Source: Planctomycetaceae bacterium (GTDB lineage: Bacteria; Planctomycetota; Planctomycetia; Planctomycetales; Planctomycetaceae). Taken from it: 64,000 nt of DNA. Made by a program: the position numbers and the translations under genes. The notes under the pieces were generated by a model. That model worked only from the letters and a program-made list of their open reading frames with translations, did no database searches and was not told the DNA's origin. The stretch covers positions 5,470,001 through 5,534,000 of the forward strand of contig CP051247.1 in the NCBI GenBank assembly GCA_017795105.1, given 5' to 3'. Position 1 is the first letter of the stretch, and the number at the start of each line of letters is the position of its first letter. Below, piece by piece: positions 1 to 8,299 of the stretch.

Positions 1-462
1 CTGGGCGGTCTGCATACGGTCTTCACTGTTGTCGATAATGACGAACGGCTTCCCCGCAGTCTGCAGCTCTCGAGCGAGAATCGTCCCCATCCGCCCGAAA
101 CCGCAGATGATGGTGTGACCGTCCAGACTGGAGATTTCCCGGGTCATTCGTCGTGCTCCCAAAGCCTTATTGATCTCGCCATCCACGAGCATCTGCATAA
201 AACCGCCGACCGTATAAATCACGGCTCCATAGCCGGCCACAATCACGGCAATGGTTAGCCCTCGCAGTCCGGTCGACTCGATCGGCTGCACCTCGCCATA
301 ACCGACGCCGAAGATCGTGATGATGACCATGTAGATGGCATCATCGAGCTCCCAGCCATGAGCGATGTACCCCAGCACGGCTACAAAGCTGACAGCCGCA
401 AACAGCAGCAGACCGGTCACGATCTTTCGCAGGGGATCGGAGGTCTTGAGTGTCGAGGACAT
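1..462 (-). CDS. Potassium channel with TrkA-N (RCK) domain, 3' end cut by window edge
   Basis: I translated this by reverse complement from an ATG at 462. The 154 visible residues start with a membrane segment (about residues 14-32), then a pore loop with the filter-like string ITIFGVGYGEVQP, a second hydrophobic segment (about 67-87) and the start of a Rossmann fold with the motif IICGFGRMG. This is the order seen in two-TM potassium channels with a cytoplasmic RCK/TrkA-N domain, which pass K+ across the inner membrane and are gated by ligand or nucleotide binding. The gene runs off the left edge, so the rest of the RCK domain is missing. The filter reads GYGE rather than the commoner GYGD. 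It appears to be host backbone flanking the island that starts at the tRNA. Confidence 0.85.
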   Translation of the reverse strand, partial: MSSTLKTSDPLRKIVTGLLLFAAVSFVAVLGYIAHGWELDDAIYMVIITIFGVGYGEVQPIESTGLRGLTIAVIVAGYGAVIYTVGGFMQMLVDGEINKALGARRMTREISSLDGHTIICGFGRMGTILARELQTAGKPFVIIDNSEDRMQTAQ

Positions 463-719
463 GGCTCGCCGGAATGAGAGAACATCAGCGGATCCGGACG
501 GAACGGCCGGACAGTCGAAAGCGGGCGAGCAACCCGATTGTAAACATCCAGGCCCTCATCAGACCAACTTCCCCGGAAAAAAATCGGGAGCCCACCTTCC
601 CGGCGAACATCCCGCAACCCGCCGTGTCCTTATCGAGAGTCCCGAGGACACCGAATTTATCGAAGATTCCGGCGTGAGAATTGGCTCTGAAAACTGTTAA
701 AAATCCGAAGCACACGGAC

Positions 720-748
720 TTGCGACTCGCCCCCGGATCTGCCATATT
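720..748 (+). promoter_or_regulatory. Sigma-70-like promoter for tRNA-Arg
   Basis: TTGCGA at 720-725 and CATATT at 743-748 are separated by 17 bases and lie about 30 bases upstream of the tRNA 5' end, the expected geometry for a housekeeping promoter. The rest of the interval between the channel gene and the tRNA (463-779) shows no convincing gene. Confidence 0.5.
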
Positions 749-779
749 ACGGCTGCACGAGGCAAACGCCCCATGCCAC

Positions 780-853
<74 letters not shown>

Positions 854-910
854 ATGACTTACGACAAATGGCCTCTCGGGTGTACCCAGGTACTATTTAA
901 GGCCCAGATC

Positions 911-1207
911 ATGGTCGACTACAAACTTGTATTGCGTCGAAAGTCTGGCGAGCCCGAACTCTGGGAAGTTTGCCATTTGAGCGGAGGCGGTGCACGCCCC
1001 TCGACCGACGACCTGATCGAGATTGGCAAAGACGATTCTCAGATTGTCGAAGGCGAATATTTTGTGAGTGGCCCCAAACTTCTCCAGCTAAGAGAAGCTG
1101 TGCCTCTGGACGAAGCAATTGATTGGCTTGTGAATCTGCACGGGAGCGAAGGGAAAGAGGCGGGGAACGGAATGAAGCCATACACGGTGTACCGTGTGCG
1201 AGCTTGA
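911..1207 (+). CDS. Small hypothetical protein (98 aa)
   Basis: This frame is open from an ATG touching the tRNA 3' end (854), but an internal ATG at 911 has an AAGG about 9 bases upstream and starts a better-looking protein (MVDYKLVLRR...). The product is small, mixed alpha/beta in character, with no signal peptide or membrane segment. I do not recognise the family. It is convergent with the integrase gene, with only two bases between the stop codons. It may belong to the host or to the island edge. Confidence 0.5.
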   Translation: MVDYKLVLRRKSGEPELWEVCHLSGGGARPSTDDLIEIGKDDSQIVEGEYFVSGPKLLQLREAVPLDEAIDWLVNLHGSEGKEAGNGMKPYTVYRVRA

Positions 1208-1220
1208 TTTTACAGCTCGC
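1198..1220. terminator. Inverted repeat across two convergent stop codons
   Basis: GCGAGCT (1198-1204) and AGCTCGC (1214-1220) form a perfect 7-bp stem with a 9-base loop that contains a TTTT run and lies over the stop codons at 1207 and 1210. The position suggests a shared bidirectional terminator. There is no clear U-tract outside the stem. Confidence 0.45.
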
Positions 1221-2508
1221 CCAGCTTTTCCCGTAAGGACTTGCAATCGTTTTGAACATTTCCTGGTGCATAGTGCTTCTGGGTGGTTTCCCAAGATGAG
1301 TGCCTCATCACTCGACTGATTACGAGCGGAGGTATGTTGGCGTTCCGTAGCCGCTCTCCACAGGATCGTCTCAGGTCGTGAGCGGAGACGAACTTTTCCT
1401 CCTTGCTTTGAGATTCATCGGCTTGGACGACAATGATCCCGGACGCCTTTCCAATCTTGCTGATGATTCGTCCGACCCACTCCGATGTTGGACGCTCGTG
1501 CCTAGTCTTTCGACCAAGTCGGCTTTGGAGAGATCGGGGATTGAAGATCCATCCATGTCGAACTCCGGCCGGAGTTTCGAGGAGAAGTTGTTCAAATCCA
1601 GGAAGGATTGGAATTGTGTCGTGGGTTCCGTTTTTCTGCATGTCGGCCGGAATCTGAAGAACGGGGAGTTTTCCATCATCCCAGATCGGTCGAGTCTTCC
1701 CGGGTTGATCCCACGAAACGTTCATCAACTCGTCGATTCGCAAAGCGGATTCCCAGAGCCCCCTCAGAACATACTCCCAGGATTCCGCTGCTTCTTGGCC
1801 CACGACTCCGGGGACCGCTTTTAGAAGTCGTTCGAATTCCATTTCATCGATGGGTCTCCCTTTCATCGGGTTTCCCTTCGGTGTTCGGAGTCGGGGCAGC
1901 TTCGGTTCCCGCTCCAGCCAGTCCTGACGATACGCCCAGTTCAGTGCGGCCAGCACAGCCTTCATGTAGCCACGAACGGTATAGACTGAGCGAGGTCGTT
2001 TGTTCCTGCTGTGGTCTCCGGCGAGGAGCCGTGCCTGGAGAGTTTGCAGAACGGGTGTCTCCGCCATTTTTCCGAGAGTCTTCGGCTTGATGATTCGTTC
2101 GGCAATGTCGAGTTGGCTCTCGGCATCTTGGGCGGTCTTGTCTCGTACTGTGTTGAGATGCAGGCAGCGATATTCCTCCCGGAAGTCTTGCCAGTCCATC
2201 TCGGGACCACGAGTTTTCTCGGACTGAGATTGGACAGAAATCCCCAGCAAAAGCCGAGCTTCGACTTCTGACTTCAAAGCTTCTGCTTCTTCCCAATCTC
2301 GACTACCCACAGAAAGCCGGATTTCACGAACCTGCTGGGGACAATGATAGCGGACCTGGAGCGGGCGTCCGGATGGAGCTGCAATCCGTACCTTCGGAAC
2401 GGGAATCGGATGAACGGATGGTTGCTTTCTTGACATGTCGTAAAATCTCCGGAGTTCGTTTGAAAATATTTCCAGGTTCTTCCTACGAACTGACGGAGGT
2501 GGGACCAT
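1210..2508 (-). CDS. int: Tyrosine recombinase / phage-type integrase
   Basis: This 432-aa site-specific recombinase would catalyse integration and excision of the island at the adjacent tRNA-Arg. The C-terminal catalytic domain shows Arg257 (SALRIDEL), His377-x-x-Arg380 (HDLRRSCGERL), His403 (MRHSSWETT) and the nucleophile Tyr413 (KHYAPG), so the active site looks complete. The N-terminal part (about 105-210) matches a SAM-like core-binding domain in position. An internal Met at residue 25 (start 2436) is an alternative start, because the first 26 bases overlap the upstream excisionase-like gene. The tRNA-integrase-excisionase order is that of a tRNA-targeting integrative element. Confidence 0.9.
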   Translation of the reverse strand: MVPPPSVRRKNLEIFSNELRRFYDMSRKQPSVHPIPVPKVRIAAPSGRPLQVRYHCPQQVREIRLSVGSRDWEEAEALKSEVEARLLLGISVQSQSEKTRGPEMDWQDFREEYRCLHLNTVRDKTAQDAESQLDIAERIIKPKTLGKMAETPVLQTLQARLLAGDHSRNKRPRSVYTVRGYMKAVLAALNWAYRQDWLEREPKLPRLRTPKGNPMKGRPIDEMEFERLLKAVPGVVGQEAAESWEYVLRGLWESALRIDELMNVSWDQPGKTRPIWDDGKLPVLQIPADMQKNGTHDTIPILPGFEQLLLETPAGVRHGWIFNPRSLQSRLGRKTRHERPTSEWVGRIISKIGKASGIIVVQADESQSKEEKFVSAHDLRRSCGERLRNANIPPLVISRVMRHSSWETTQKHYAPGNVQNDCKSLREKLGEL

Positions 2509-2722
2509 TATCTTCTTGATTCGTTGTCGAGCTCAGAACATACTCGATCCAATCGCGGCCAAGGATGTACCCCTGCTTGTGCAGATAACGAACTCGGAGA
2601 CCATTACGCCGTGCCGCCCGCAAAGTGTGGTCTGAGATCTCAAGCCGCCGCTTAAAAGTCCGGAGAGTATAGAGCTCATCAGGAGTGATCACCCCGGAGT
2701 AAAAATCTGCTGAATTTACCAT
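2483..2722 (-). CDS. Excisionase-like / HTH DNA-binding protein
   Basis: This small basic protein of about 79 aa has a helix-turn-helix-like stretch (DHTLRAARRNGLRVRYLHKQGYILGRDW) in the style of MerR/excisionase proteins that bind and bend att DNA. I chose the ATG at 2722 (MVNSADFYSG) over an upstream one at 2761. Its 3' end overlaps the integrase start by 26 bases, which suggests co-transcription. The role as recombination directionality factor is inferred from size, HTH character and position. Confidence 0.65.
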   Translation of the reverse strand: MVNSADFYSGVITPDELYTLRTFKRRLEISDHTLRAARRNGLRVRYLHKQGYILGRDWIEYVLSSTTNQEDNGPTSVSS

Positions 2723-2854
2723 GGGAAAGAGGACCTTCAGGAAAAGAGTGTCGTTTCCCAACTGGAAATATTCTCAATTACTTGCCTCAAGTTCTTGAAG
2801 ACTTCCTAAGTGCTTTCTCTGTGAGCAGTTGCAGCGAAGCAGTGCGGCTCGTGA

Positions 2855-3931
2855 TTATTCCGCTTCCTTATTTGAGTGAATATTCTTTTTAGCCATACTT
2901 TGGTCGAACAATCGCTTTAAATAAGAATATGTCTCACCATGGCTAAACATGGAGAGGTACTGTTTTTGCCCTCCTCTTGGGAAAAGTCTGTCCATTCTCT
3001 TGCTCACCTTTGATTGGTTCGGTCTACCTGTGTTCTTCGAAACCCATTTGAGCCTTTGTGCTATCTCTGTCTGTCGTAATGGTCCCAGTTCGACGTCAGT
3101 GTCCCGTTTCCGCATGTCGTGAGACAGCAAACACAGCATTAGTTCGAAGTTGTCATCTTCAATTCGCTGAGCTTTAGTTCGTGACGTTCTTCTCCGCTCT
3201 ACTGGCTTTGCATGGCGTTTCCCTTGTTTTTTTAGCTCAAGAATTCCCGCGATGATATCTGCAGCGGCAGCTGTTGCTCGCAGGAACTCACCGCAAATGT
3301 TATTGCCGACGTCGAGTAAAAAGGCGTCAATCGCGGGCGGTAGTGTGCATTCTTCTCGAGCAAACCTGGCGGGCCACGCCTCAAACGATCCAATCGCCCC
3401 TTGCTCGTGAGTAAGGATTGGTCGAGGGTTCGCATCCATTGGCCGACGTAGGCGGATCCATGGGTCGAATTCTCTCTTGCGATATCCCATGTGGTACTCG
3501 ACACTCGCGTCGAGATACCATTGATCGAATTCCCATGCCAGGAAGTAGACGACGTTCGACCAAAGAATCAGCGGTCGATCGAATCGATCGAGCGTTTGGG
3601 GAAGTTCGTAGTCTGGAAGCAGGCCCGGTGGAACGTCCTTTAACCATTTAGGAAGCTGCCGAATAAGTGTTCGAAGAGAATCGAGGGCTTGTTGATCGCC
3701 AAAAAAAATGTGTGCATGAAACTCGCAGCCGCGAGTCGGGGTCTCGATGGTGGTAAGATGCGAATAACCGTCGAGAGCCGGCTCTAAATAAGGGATCACA
3801 TTTTTGCTCTCCTCTGCACCGTCAAAGGGAGTCATCAGATTCGCGTGGAACAACTTGAGATCTTCGTTGATCAGGCTCCGTAAATTGTTTCCGAGTTCAT
3901 AAAATGGCTTCTTCCAAGCTCCTCCGGCCAT
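2855..3931 (-). CDS. Hypothetical protein (358 aa)
   Basis: I do not recognise the family. The protein has no signal peptide or membrane segment. The C-terminal third, around residues 255-335, is basic and contains a segment (TEIAQRLKWVSKNTGRPNQS) that could be a winged-helix DNA-binding unit. A TTGTCACTG motif shared with two other island genes lies 49 bases upstream of the start codon. It sits between the integrase pair and the HTH gene at 4036-4449, in the same orientation. Confidence 0.7.
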   Translation of the reverse strand: MAGGAWKKPFYELGNNLRSLINEDLKLFHANLMTPFDGAEESKNVIPYLEPALDGYSHLTTIETPTRGCEFHAHIFFGDQQALDSLRTLIRQLPKWLKDVPPGLLPDYELPQTLDRFDRPLILWSNVVYFLAWEFDQWYLDASVEYHMGYRKREFDPWIRLRRPMDANPRPILTHEQGAIGSFEAWPARFAREECTLPPAIDAFLLDVGNNICGEFLRATAAAADIIAGILELKKQGKRHAKPVERRRTSRTKAQRIEDDNFELMLCLLSHDMRKRDTDVELGPLRQTEIAQRLKWVSKNTGRPNQSKVSKRMDRLFPRGGQKQYLSMFSHGETYSYLKRLFDQSMAKKNIHSNKEAE

Positions 3932-3968
3932 GAGTTGTCCCTTCCGGGTGACTGAAAATACATTGTCG

Positions 3969-3988
3969 GTGACATACTGTTGTCACTG
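3969..3988. promoter_or_regulatory. Inverted repeat with TTGTCACTG motif upstream of the 2855-3931 gene
   Basis: GTGACA (3969-3974) and TGTCAC (3981-3986) form a perfect 6-bp inverted repeat with a 6-base spacer. The right arm is part of TTGTCACTG (3980-3988), which recurs upstream of two other minus-strand genes at 9380 and 13156. It may be an operator or promoter element. Confidence 0.4.
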
Positions 3989-4035
3989 GCCAATGAAGTA
4001 TACACATGCTGCAGTCAGAAAAGATCTGAGCAGCG

Positions 4036-4449
4036 TTATTTTCGGATTGTCCGTATAGCGGTGAGGAACGTTTCAAGCGACGTAGCAAAGGTCTCTCCAT
4101 CTTTCAGAAGCTGCTCTGCGGCACTCTGTACATCATCGGTCGAGGAATTAACGATATCACTCGGTGACCGAGATTCTTGTTTAGCAATTGGAAATTTGTA
4201 GCCTGGCCGAACTCGATACGCCTTCAGTCTTTCATCGAAGTACCACGGGACGCCCGCCAGGCTGAGGGTTTGCAAGAGTCTAAAGACCGTTCGCCTTGAG
4301 CAATTCAGTTCTTCGGCCAATGCGTCCGCGTCCCAGCGGCCACGGCCCATGATCAGATGCAAGGTTTGCATCAACCGGGCCAGGCGTTCGCATTGGCGAA
4401 TTCTGCGGTCGGCGTCGCTGCGTTCTGTCTGTGGCTTCTTCTTAACCAT
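4036..4449 (-). CDS. HTH regulator, truncated relative of a WYL-domain regulator
   Basis: The 137-aa product begins with MVKKK, a basic linker and a DeoR/HTH_11-type winged helix (about residues 28-80: ADALAEELNCSRRTVFRLL). This is followed by PWYFDE...YRVRPGYKFP. The same order and much of the same sequence open the 346-aa WYL regulator at 8300-9340 in this island. Here the protein ends shortly after the HTH and has no WYL ligand-binding domain. It would bind DNA but not sense the usual WYL ligand, and could compete for the same operators. An inverted repeat overlaps its start codon, which suggests autoregulation. Confidence 0.8.
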   Translation of the reverse strand: MVKKKPQTERSDADRRIRQCERLARLMQTLHLIMGRGRWDADALAEELNCSRRTVFRLLQTLSLAGVPWYFDERLKAYRVRPGYKFPIAKQESRSPSDIVNSSTDDVQSAAEQLLKDGETFATSLETFLTAIRTIRK

Positions 4450-4465
4450 TCCGATATTGGAATGG
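4446..4465. promoter_or_regulatory. Inverted repeat overlapping a regulator start codon
   Basis: CCATTCC (4446-4452) and GGAATGG (4459-4465) form a perfect 7-bp inverted repeat with a 6-base centre. The ATG of the truncated HTH regulator (4447-4449 on the minus strand) lies inside one arm. The repeat could be an operator or an mRNA hairpin that hides the start codon. A second inverted repeat, TTGTCA-N5-TGACAA, lies just upstream at 4494-4510. Confidence 0.45.
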
Positions 4466-4493
4466 TGTCGGGTGACGGCTGTGGGGCACTGCT

Positions 4494-4510
4494 TTGTCAG
4501 CCGGTGACAA
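4494..4510. promoter_or_regulatory. Inverted repeat TTGTCA-N5-TGACAA
   Basis: This perfect 6-bp inverted repeat lies between the divergent starts of the truncated HTH regulator (4449) and the nuclease-like gene (4620). It shares the TGACAA core with the TTGTCACTG motifs elsewhere in the island and may be a binding site for one of the two related regulators. Confidence 0.35.
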
Positions 4511-4619
4511 CTCTGAGTTTTGTTGTCTGTTCTATATCACGCTGTGACCCACGGCTGGCACTGCTCGGAGCGAATCTGATGGAGATCTCGACCACTTTCG
4601 ATCCTCTCAGGAGCCCCGG

Positions 4620-6038
4620 ATGCTTTCTCGTCAACTTTCCAAAGACCTCATTGATAAGCTCAAACCACTGCTGTCAAATATCGTTCCGGATCGCGACCTT
4701 CAATGCGAGATTCGCAGCGAGTCGGTCACGATCTACTACCGGGGAGCGGCTTTAATTCGGAATCTGCACCTTGAGCGGGGCCGGTTGGCGGGCGAAATCC
4801 ACTACAAATACGTTCCACTGCAGCGTCCGAGTCCGCGGCCTTACGTGCAGTTCGCGAGTGGCCCAAGCGGTCTCGAATTCCACGCCGTGCCAGCCCCGCT
4901 TCCTCTGAATGATTTCGCTCCTGAAGTTCTCCAAGAATACAAGCGGATGATGAGATCCGTTTCTTTCAATCCGGAAGCTTCTGTCATCCATGGGATCGTC
5001 ACGCGGCCGGAAAACCAGATCGTTGACCAGGAGTTGAAATTTCAACGATCCGGTGAAAACCAAGCCGATAAGATCGATATCTGCCATTTTGATACCGATC
5101 AGCAGTGCATCGCCCTCGCCGAAGTCAAAGGAATCCACGATCCGCGGCTGTATTCTCGTGACGGCGAAGTTCCCGAAGTTGTCGAACAGCTTCGGCGTTA
5201 CCGAGGACAGATTGCTGATTGTCGTGACGAGTGCATCGTGAATGCTGCTGAGGCATGTATCTCACTTAAACGAAAGCTGGGCTTTGGAAATCGACTCGAT
5301 TCTACTCCGGCACTGTCGAACCTCCGGCTGATGAAGAAGCCGGTATTGGTGATCGGTGATTGTTCGAAAGAGGATGTCCGCTCGATTCTGAACCGAGATT
5401 CCCAGTGGGTGATGCTGATGGAGGGGCTGCAAGAAGAGGCATCCAAGCTCATCTTGTGCGGAGCTCAGGGATGCAACCTGAGTGCTCCCGATGGCAGCCA
5501 AACCCACGTCTTTGATCTATCCTGCTGGACTAATCGCGGCGAACGGGTCGCATTGAAGCAAGGGGATATTTTTCAGGAGACCCTGGAGAACCGAAGCGGT
5601 CTCGCTGTTGTGTTCGGCCATATCGGTTTCAATGAGATGAAATCTGCGTGGAAAGCCTTCGCAAGACGGCTGGAACTCGCAGAGGACAGCGATCCATTCT
5701 CTGGGCAATACGGCTTGGAGAATCCACTCGTGATTGATGGGCAAGATCAGAAATGCCACGTGGTCTTCATCGCTGAAGAACAGAATCACGGTATGTCGGA
5801 CGAACGCCTGGCGGAATGGATCGACGAGATCAGACGGCGGATTCAGAACAACGGGTACTCCCGCTTTGTGACCAATGGAGTCATGAATGTCGATCACGGT
5901 CACGATCCCGGGCTTAATCGGATTAGTGAAGATCGTCGGGCCCAGTGTTTGATCCGCCACTTCTCTGAGATTTGCGAGTCATTGAACGTCCCCGTGACGT
6001 TGATCAGCATGAACGACGTCTTTATTCGCCAGGAGTAG
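4620..6038 (+). CDS. PD-(D/E)XK nuclease-like protein of unknown role
   Basis: The 472-aa protein contains a restriction-endonuclease-like core around residues 135-175: Glu138, then Asp153 (KIDICHFD) and the E-V-K triad element Glu168/Lys170 (IALAEVKG). This supports a metal-dependent nuclease. The N-terminal region (1-130) and C-terminal half (about 300-472) match nothing I recognise. The C-terminal half has an alternating alpha/beta pattern that could be a second domain. There is no signal peptide. It is divergent from the truncated HTH regulator and convergent with the beta-CASP hydrolase. It may be a defence or DNA-processing nuclease. Confidence 0.75.
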   Translation: MLSRQLSKDLIDKLKPLLSNIVPDRDLQCEIRSESVTIYYRGAALIRNLHLERGRLAGEIHYKYVPLQRPSPRPYVQFASGPSGLEFHAVPAPLPLNDFAPEVLQEYKRMMRSVSFNPEASVIHGIVTRPENQIVDQELKFQRSGENQADKIDICHFDTDQQCIALAEVKGIHDPRLYSRDGEVPEVVEQLRRYRGQIADCRDECIVNAAEACISLKRKLGFGNRLDSTPALSNLRLMKKPVLVIGDCSKEDVRSILNRDSQWVMLMEGLQEEASKLILCGAQGCNLSAPDGSQTHVFDLSCWTNRGERVALKQGDIFQETLENRSGLAVVFGHIGFNEMKSAWKAFARRLELAEDSDPFSGQYGLENPLVIDGQDQKCHVVFIAEEQNHGMSDERLAEWIDEIRRRIQNNGYSRFVTNGVMNVDHGHDPGLNRISEDRRAQCLIRHFSEICESLNVPVTLISMNDVFIRQE

Positions 6039-6070
6039 TGGTACGTGTTCTCGGCTAAAATTGTCAGCGT

Positions 6071-7780
6071 TCATGCGACAATATGGGGAACGCCATCTGT
6101 CAGAAGAGCGACGTTCCCGAAGTGGGAACCGAACCGTTCCGGTTCAAAAGTGTGGATCGGGACGATCATTCGAGGGTTGATCTGATTCACGAACCGCACG
6201 ATGTCGGCGGAGTGCATGTGGCCACTCGTATGAACTTCGTGCAGAGTCCCTTGGGCCTCGACCAAACGTTCGGTAGTCACTTTCCAGTCGGCATTTGTCA
6301 GGTAACCGTGCCACCTCGAATAAAGACAGGTCGTTCCGGTCGGAAAATCTCCGTCAAAGTCGTCAAGCATTGAAGCTCGGAATACCATTAGGAATTCTTC
6401 AGGGGAATTTCTGATCTCTTTCATTTCGATTTCTGCTGGTCGAAATCGTTCGAGCTGCTTTGAGATGCCTTTTCTTTTGGCCGATTGCTCGAGCACCTTT
6501 GGGAAATAGACACGAACGGGGCCTCCGACCTCTGGTTGGGGTAGTGAAATCTCATTCTTGAGTAGATGCATGAGGAAAGCCGTGTAGACATCAGCCACAA
6601 AAGTGCGGTTCGTCCTCTGGGTAGTGCGAATGAAGGCCACGAGACGATCGATGTGCTGCGGTGAGAATGAGGCCAACACCAGGCTAGAACATTCCCGTAC
6701 CAGTCGCTCGATCTCACCTTCGAGCTCGTACTCTGTCTGTGAATTCCCATCAGGAAATCCGAAATGAGTTCCTTCCATCATGAGGACATCGATCCTCTTC
6801 CCCTGACACACTTCGACCAGCTGCCGTTCCATGCCGGGCTTACGACCGTGGCTGCGAAGATCTCCGCTGTAGAGCAATCGTTGGCCGTCAGCTTCAATCA
6901 TCAATGCGAGGCAGCCGTAAATACTGTGGTCGACCGAGAAGCCGGTCACAGTAAAGTCGCCAATCGTCAACGGCTGGCCAGGTGTAATCGATTGAAATCG
7001 ATCTCGCGGAAGTTCCACCTGGCGAGCGAAGAGAGCCCCGGCCAGCATCATCTTGCTCGTTCCCGAGCTCGCATATACTGGCACGGAGGTGGGCGTGTGT
7101 TTCAGCAGTCCCGTATGGTCCAGGTGGGCATGCGATAAGAGAATCGCATTCGGTGCAGATCCGTCGGTGAAAACGCCTTCTATATTGGGAAGAATGCCTT
7201 CGCCCCGGAGTTCTTCCGTTGACATTCTTCCCAGGGCGAATGTATCCAGGGGATCTCGGTTCGATGCAAATAAGGGCATTCCGACATCGAGAATAATCCG
7301 GCTTTCGCCACTACGGATTTCGACGCAGCTTCCTCCGACTTCGTGAGTACCGCGATGGACCGTCAATTCCACGTCGATTCCTTTATTCCGGTTGAGGGTG
7401 CCGTTGGTGGCCAAGCCGATGTTGAGGGCGAGCCGATGCCGCCGTTCTTCTTTGAACATTCGTAACTCTGGTTTCTCCCAGTCCTGTCCGAGTTCAGCAC
7501 GTCGTTCGAACCAGTCGAAATCGTCGTCCAGCATTCTTCCGTCGCGGGAAGGAATCCACCAGTCGGACAAGGTCGCGGTCAGCATCGCGGCAGGGAGAGT
7601 GGCACCGAAGTAACCGTTCTCTCCCATGATCTTGACCCAGATCTCCCGACGTTCGGCAGTTTCAATTTCAATGACCGGGCCAATCGGAGCATCTTTTTTG
7701 GCGTAGATGTACTCGATCACCGTTTTGATCAGACGTCTTGATTCTTCGTCGGTCAATTTCATTGATCTTTTTGCCGCCAT
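6071..7780 (-). CDS. MBL-fold / beta-CASP hydrolase
   Basis: This 569-aa protein has the metallo-beta-lactamase motif HAHLDH at residues 217-222, preceded by VHRGTHEVGGSCVEI and LDVGMP, the usual first strands of the RNase J/CPSF-type fold. It continues with a Zn-ligand segment (YSGDLRSHGRKPGM, about 298-311), a beta-CASP-type insertion and a C-terminal SGHMHSADIV...IVPIHTF block with further metal ligands. The first ~135 residues are an extension whose fold I do not recognise. Family knowledge points to RNA or DNA phosphodiester hydrolysis. It has no lipobox. It lies upstream of nothing else in its direction, and ends facing the nuclease-like gene. Confidence 0.85.
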   Translation of the reverse strand: MAAKRSMKLTDEESRRLIKTVIEYIYAKKDAPIGPVIEIETAERREIWVKIMGENGYFGATLPAAMLTATLSDWWIPSRDGRMLDDDFDWFERRAELGQDWEKPELRMFKEERRHRLALNIGLATNGTLNRNKGIDVELTVHRGTHEVGGSCVEIRSGESRIILDVGMPLFASNRDPLDTFALGRMSTEELRGEGILPNIEGVFTDGSAPNAILLSHAHLDHTGLLKHTPTSVPVYASSGTSKMMLAGALFARQVELPRDRFQSITPGQPLTIGDFTVTGFSVDHSIYGCLALMIEADGQRLLYSGDLRSHGRKPGMERQLVEVCQGKRIDVLMMEGTHFGFPDGNSQTEYELEGEIERLVRECSSLVLASFSPQHIDRLVAFIRTTQRTNRTFVADVYTAFLMHLLKNEISLPQPEVGGPVRVYFPKVLEQSAKRKGISKQLERFRPAEIEMKEIRNSPEEFLMVFRASMLDDFDGDFPTGTTCLYSRWHGYLTNADWKVTTERLVEAQGTLHEVHTSGHMHSADIVRFVNQINPRMIVPIHTFEPERFGSHFGNVALLTDGVPHIVA

Positions 7781-7815
7781 TTAATTTCAGAATTATTTTT
7801 CTCGATTGGAATTTC

Positions 7816-8223
7816 TCAGAAAAATCGTTCACTCACAAACCATTTTTTCTCGTGTGAGTTCCAAGTCAGACGGTACGTTGTCAGTTTTTCGATGGGCGTT
7901 CCAGCCTTCGATTTCCATTCGATGGCCACATTGAACCGATAGGCCGGCCACTGTTCCCAACCCTCCGGAAGATCCTCACTGAACGCTAAAGGATCTGGAC
8001 TCTCCGTCGTGATACTACGGACTTCGTAGGAGACCGGGGCCAGGAGAGCCCCGATCCGAAATTCCTGGGTTGTGACATCGCTTTCTCGGCCAGCGATCCA
8101 CTCTTGGAACTCCTGATTGAAATGATTTCGTGCAGAGGCTTCAGAGCCCTCTGGCACGACCGCCGAGCAGCCCAGAACAACAGTAACAGCCAGAGAGAGA
8201 ACCGCAGTAATCGTCGTTCGCAT
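7816..8223 (-). CDS. Small lipoprotein
   Basis: The 135-aa product starts with a short positive segment and hydrophobic stretch ending in a lipobox-like VLGC (Cys19), so it is probably exported and lipid-anchored. The remainder is a small soluble domain (SYEVRSITTESPD..., WKSKAGTPIEKLTTYRLTW). Its role is unknown. It lies between the WYL regulator and the beta-CASP gene in the same orientation. Confidence 0.7.
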   Translation of the reverse strand: MRTTITAVLSLAVTVVLGCSAVVPEGSEASARNHFNQEFQEWIAGRESDVTTQEFRIGALLAPVSYEVRSITTESPDPLAFSEDLPEGWEQWPAYRFNVAIEWKSKAGTPIEKLTTYRLTWNSHEKKWFVSERFF

Positions 8224-8299
8224 GAGTGCAACTTCCTTTCAGAAAGAGGTGTAAGTTGCACTTGATACCCCGTATTTCTGACAGAGGCGGGACAGTGGT

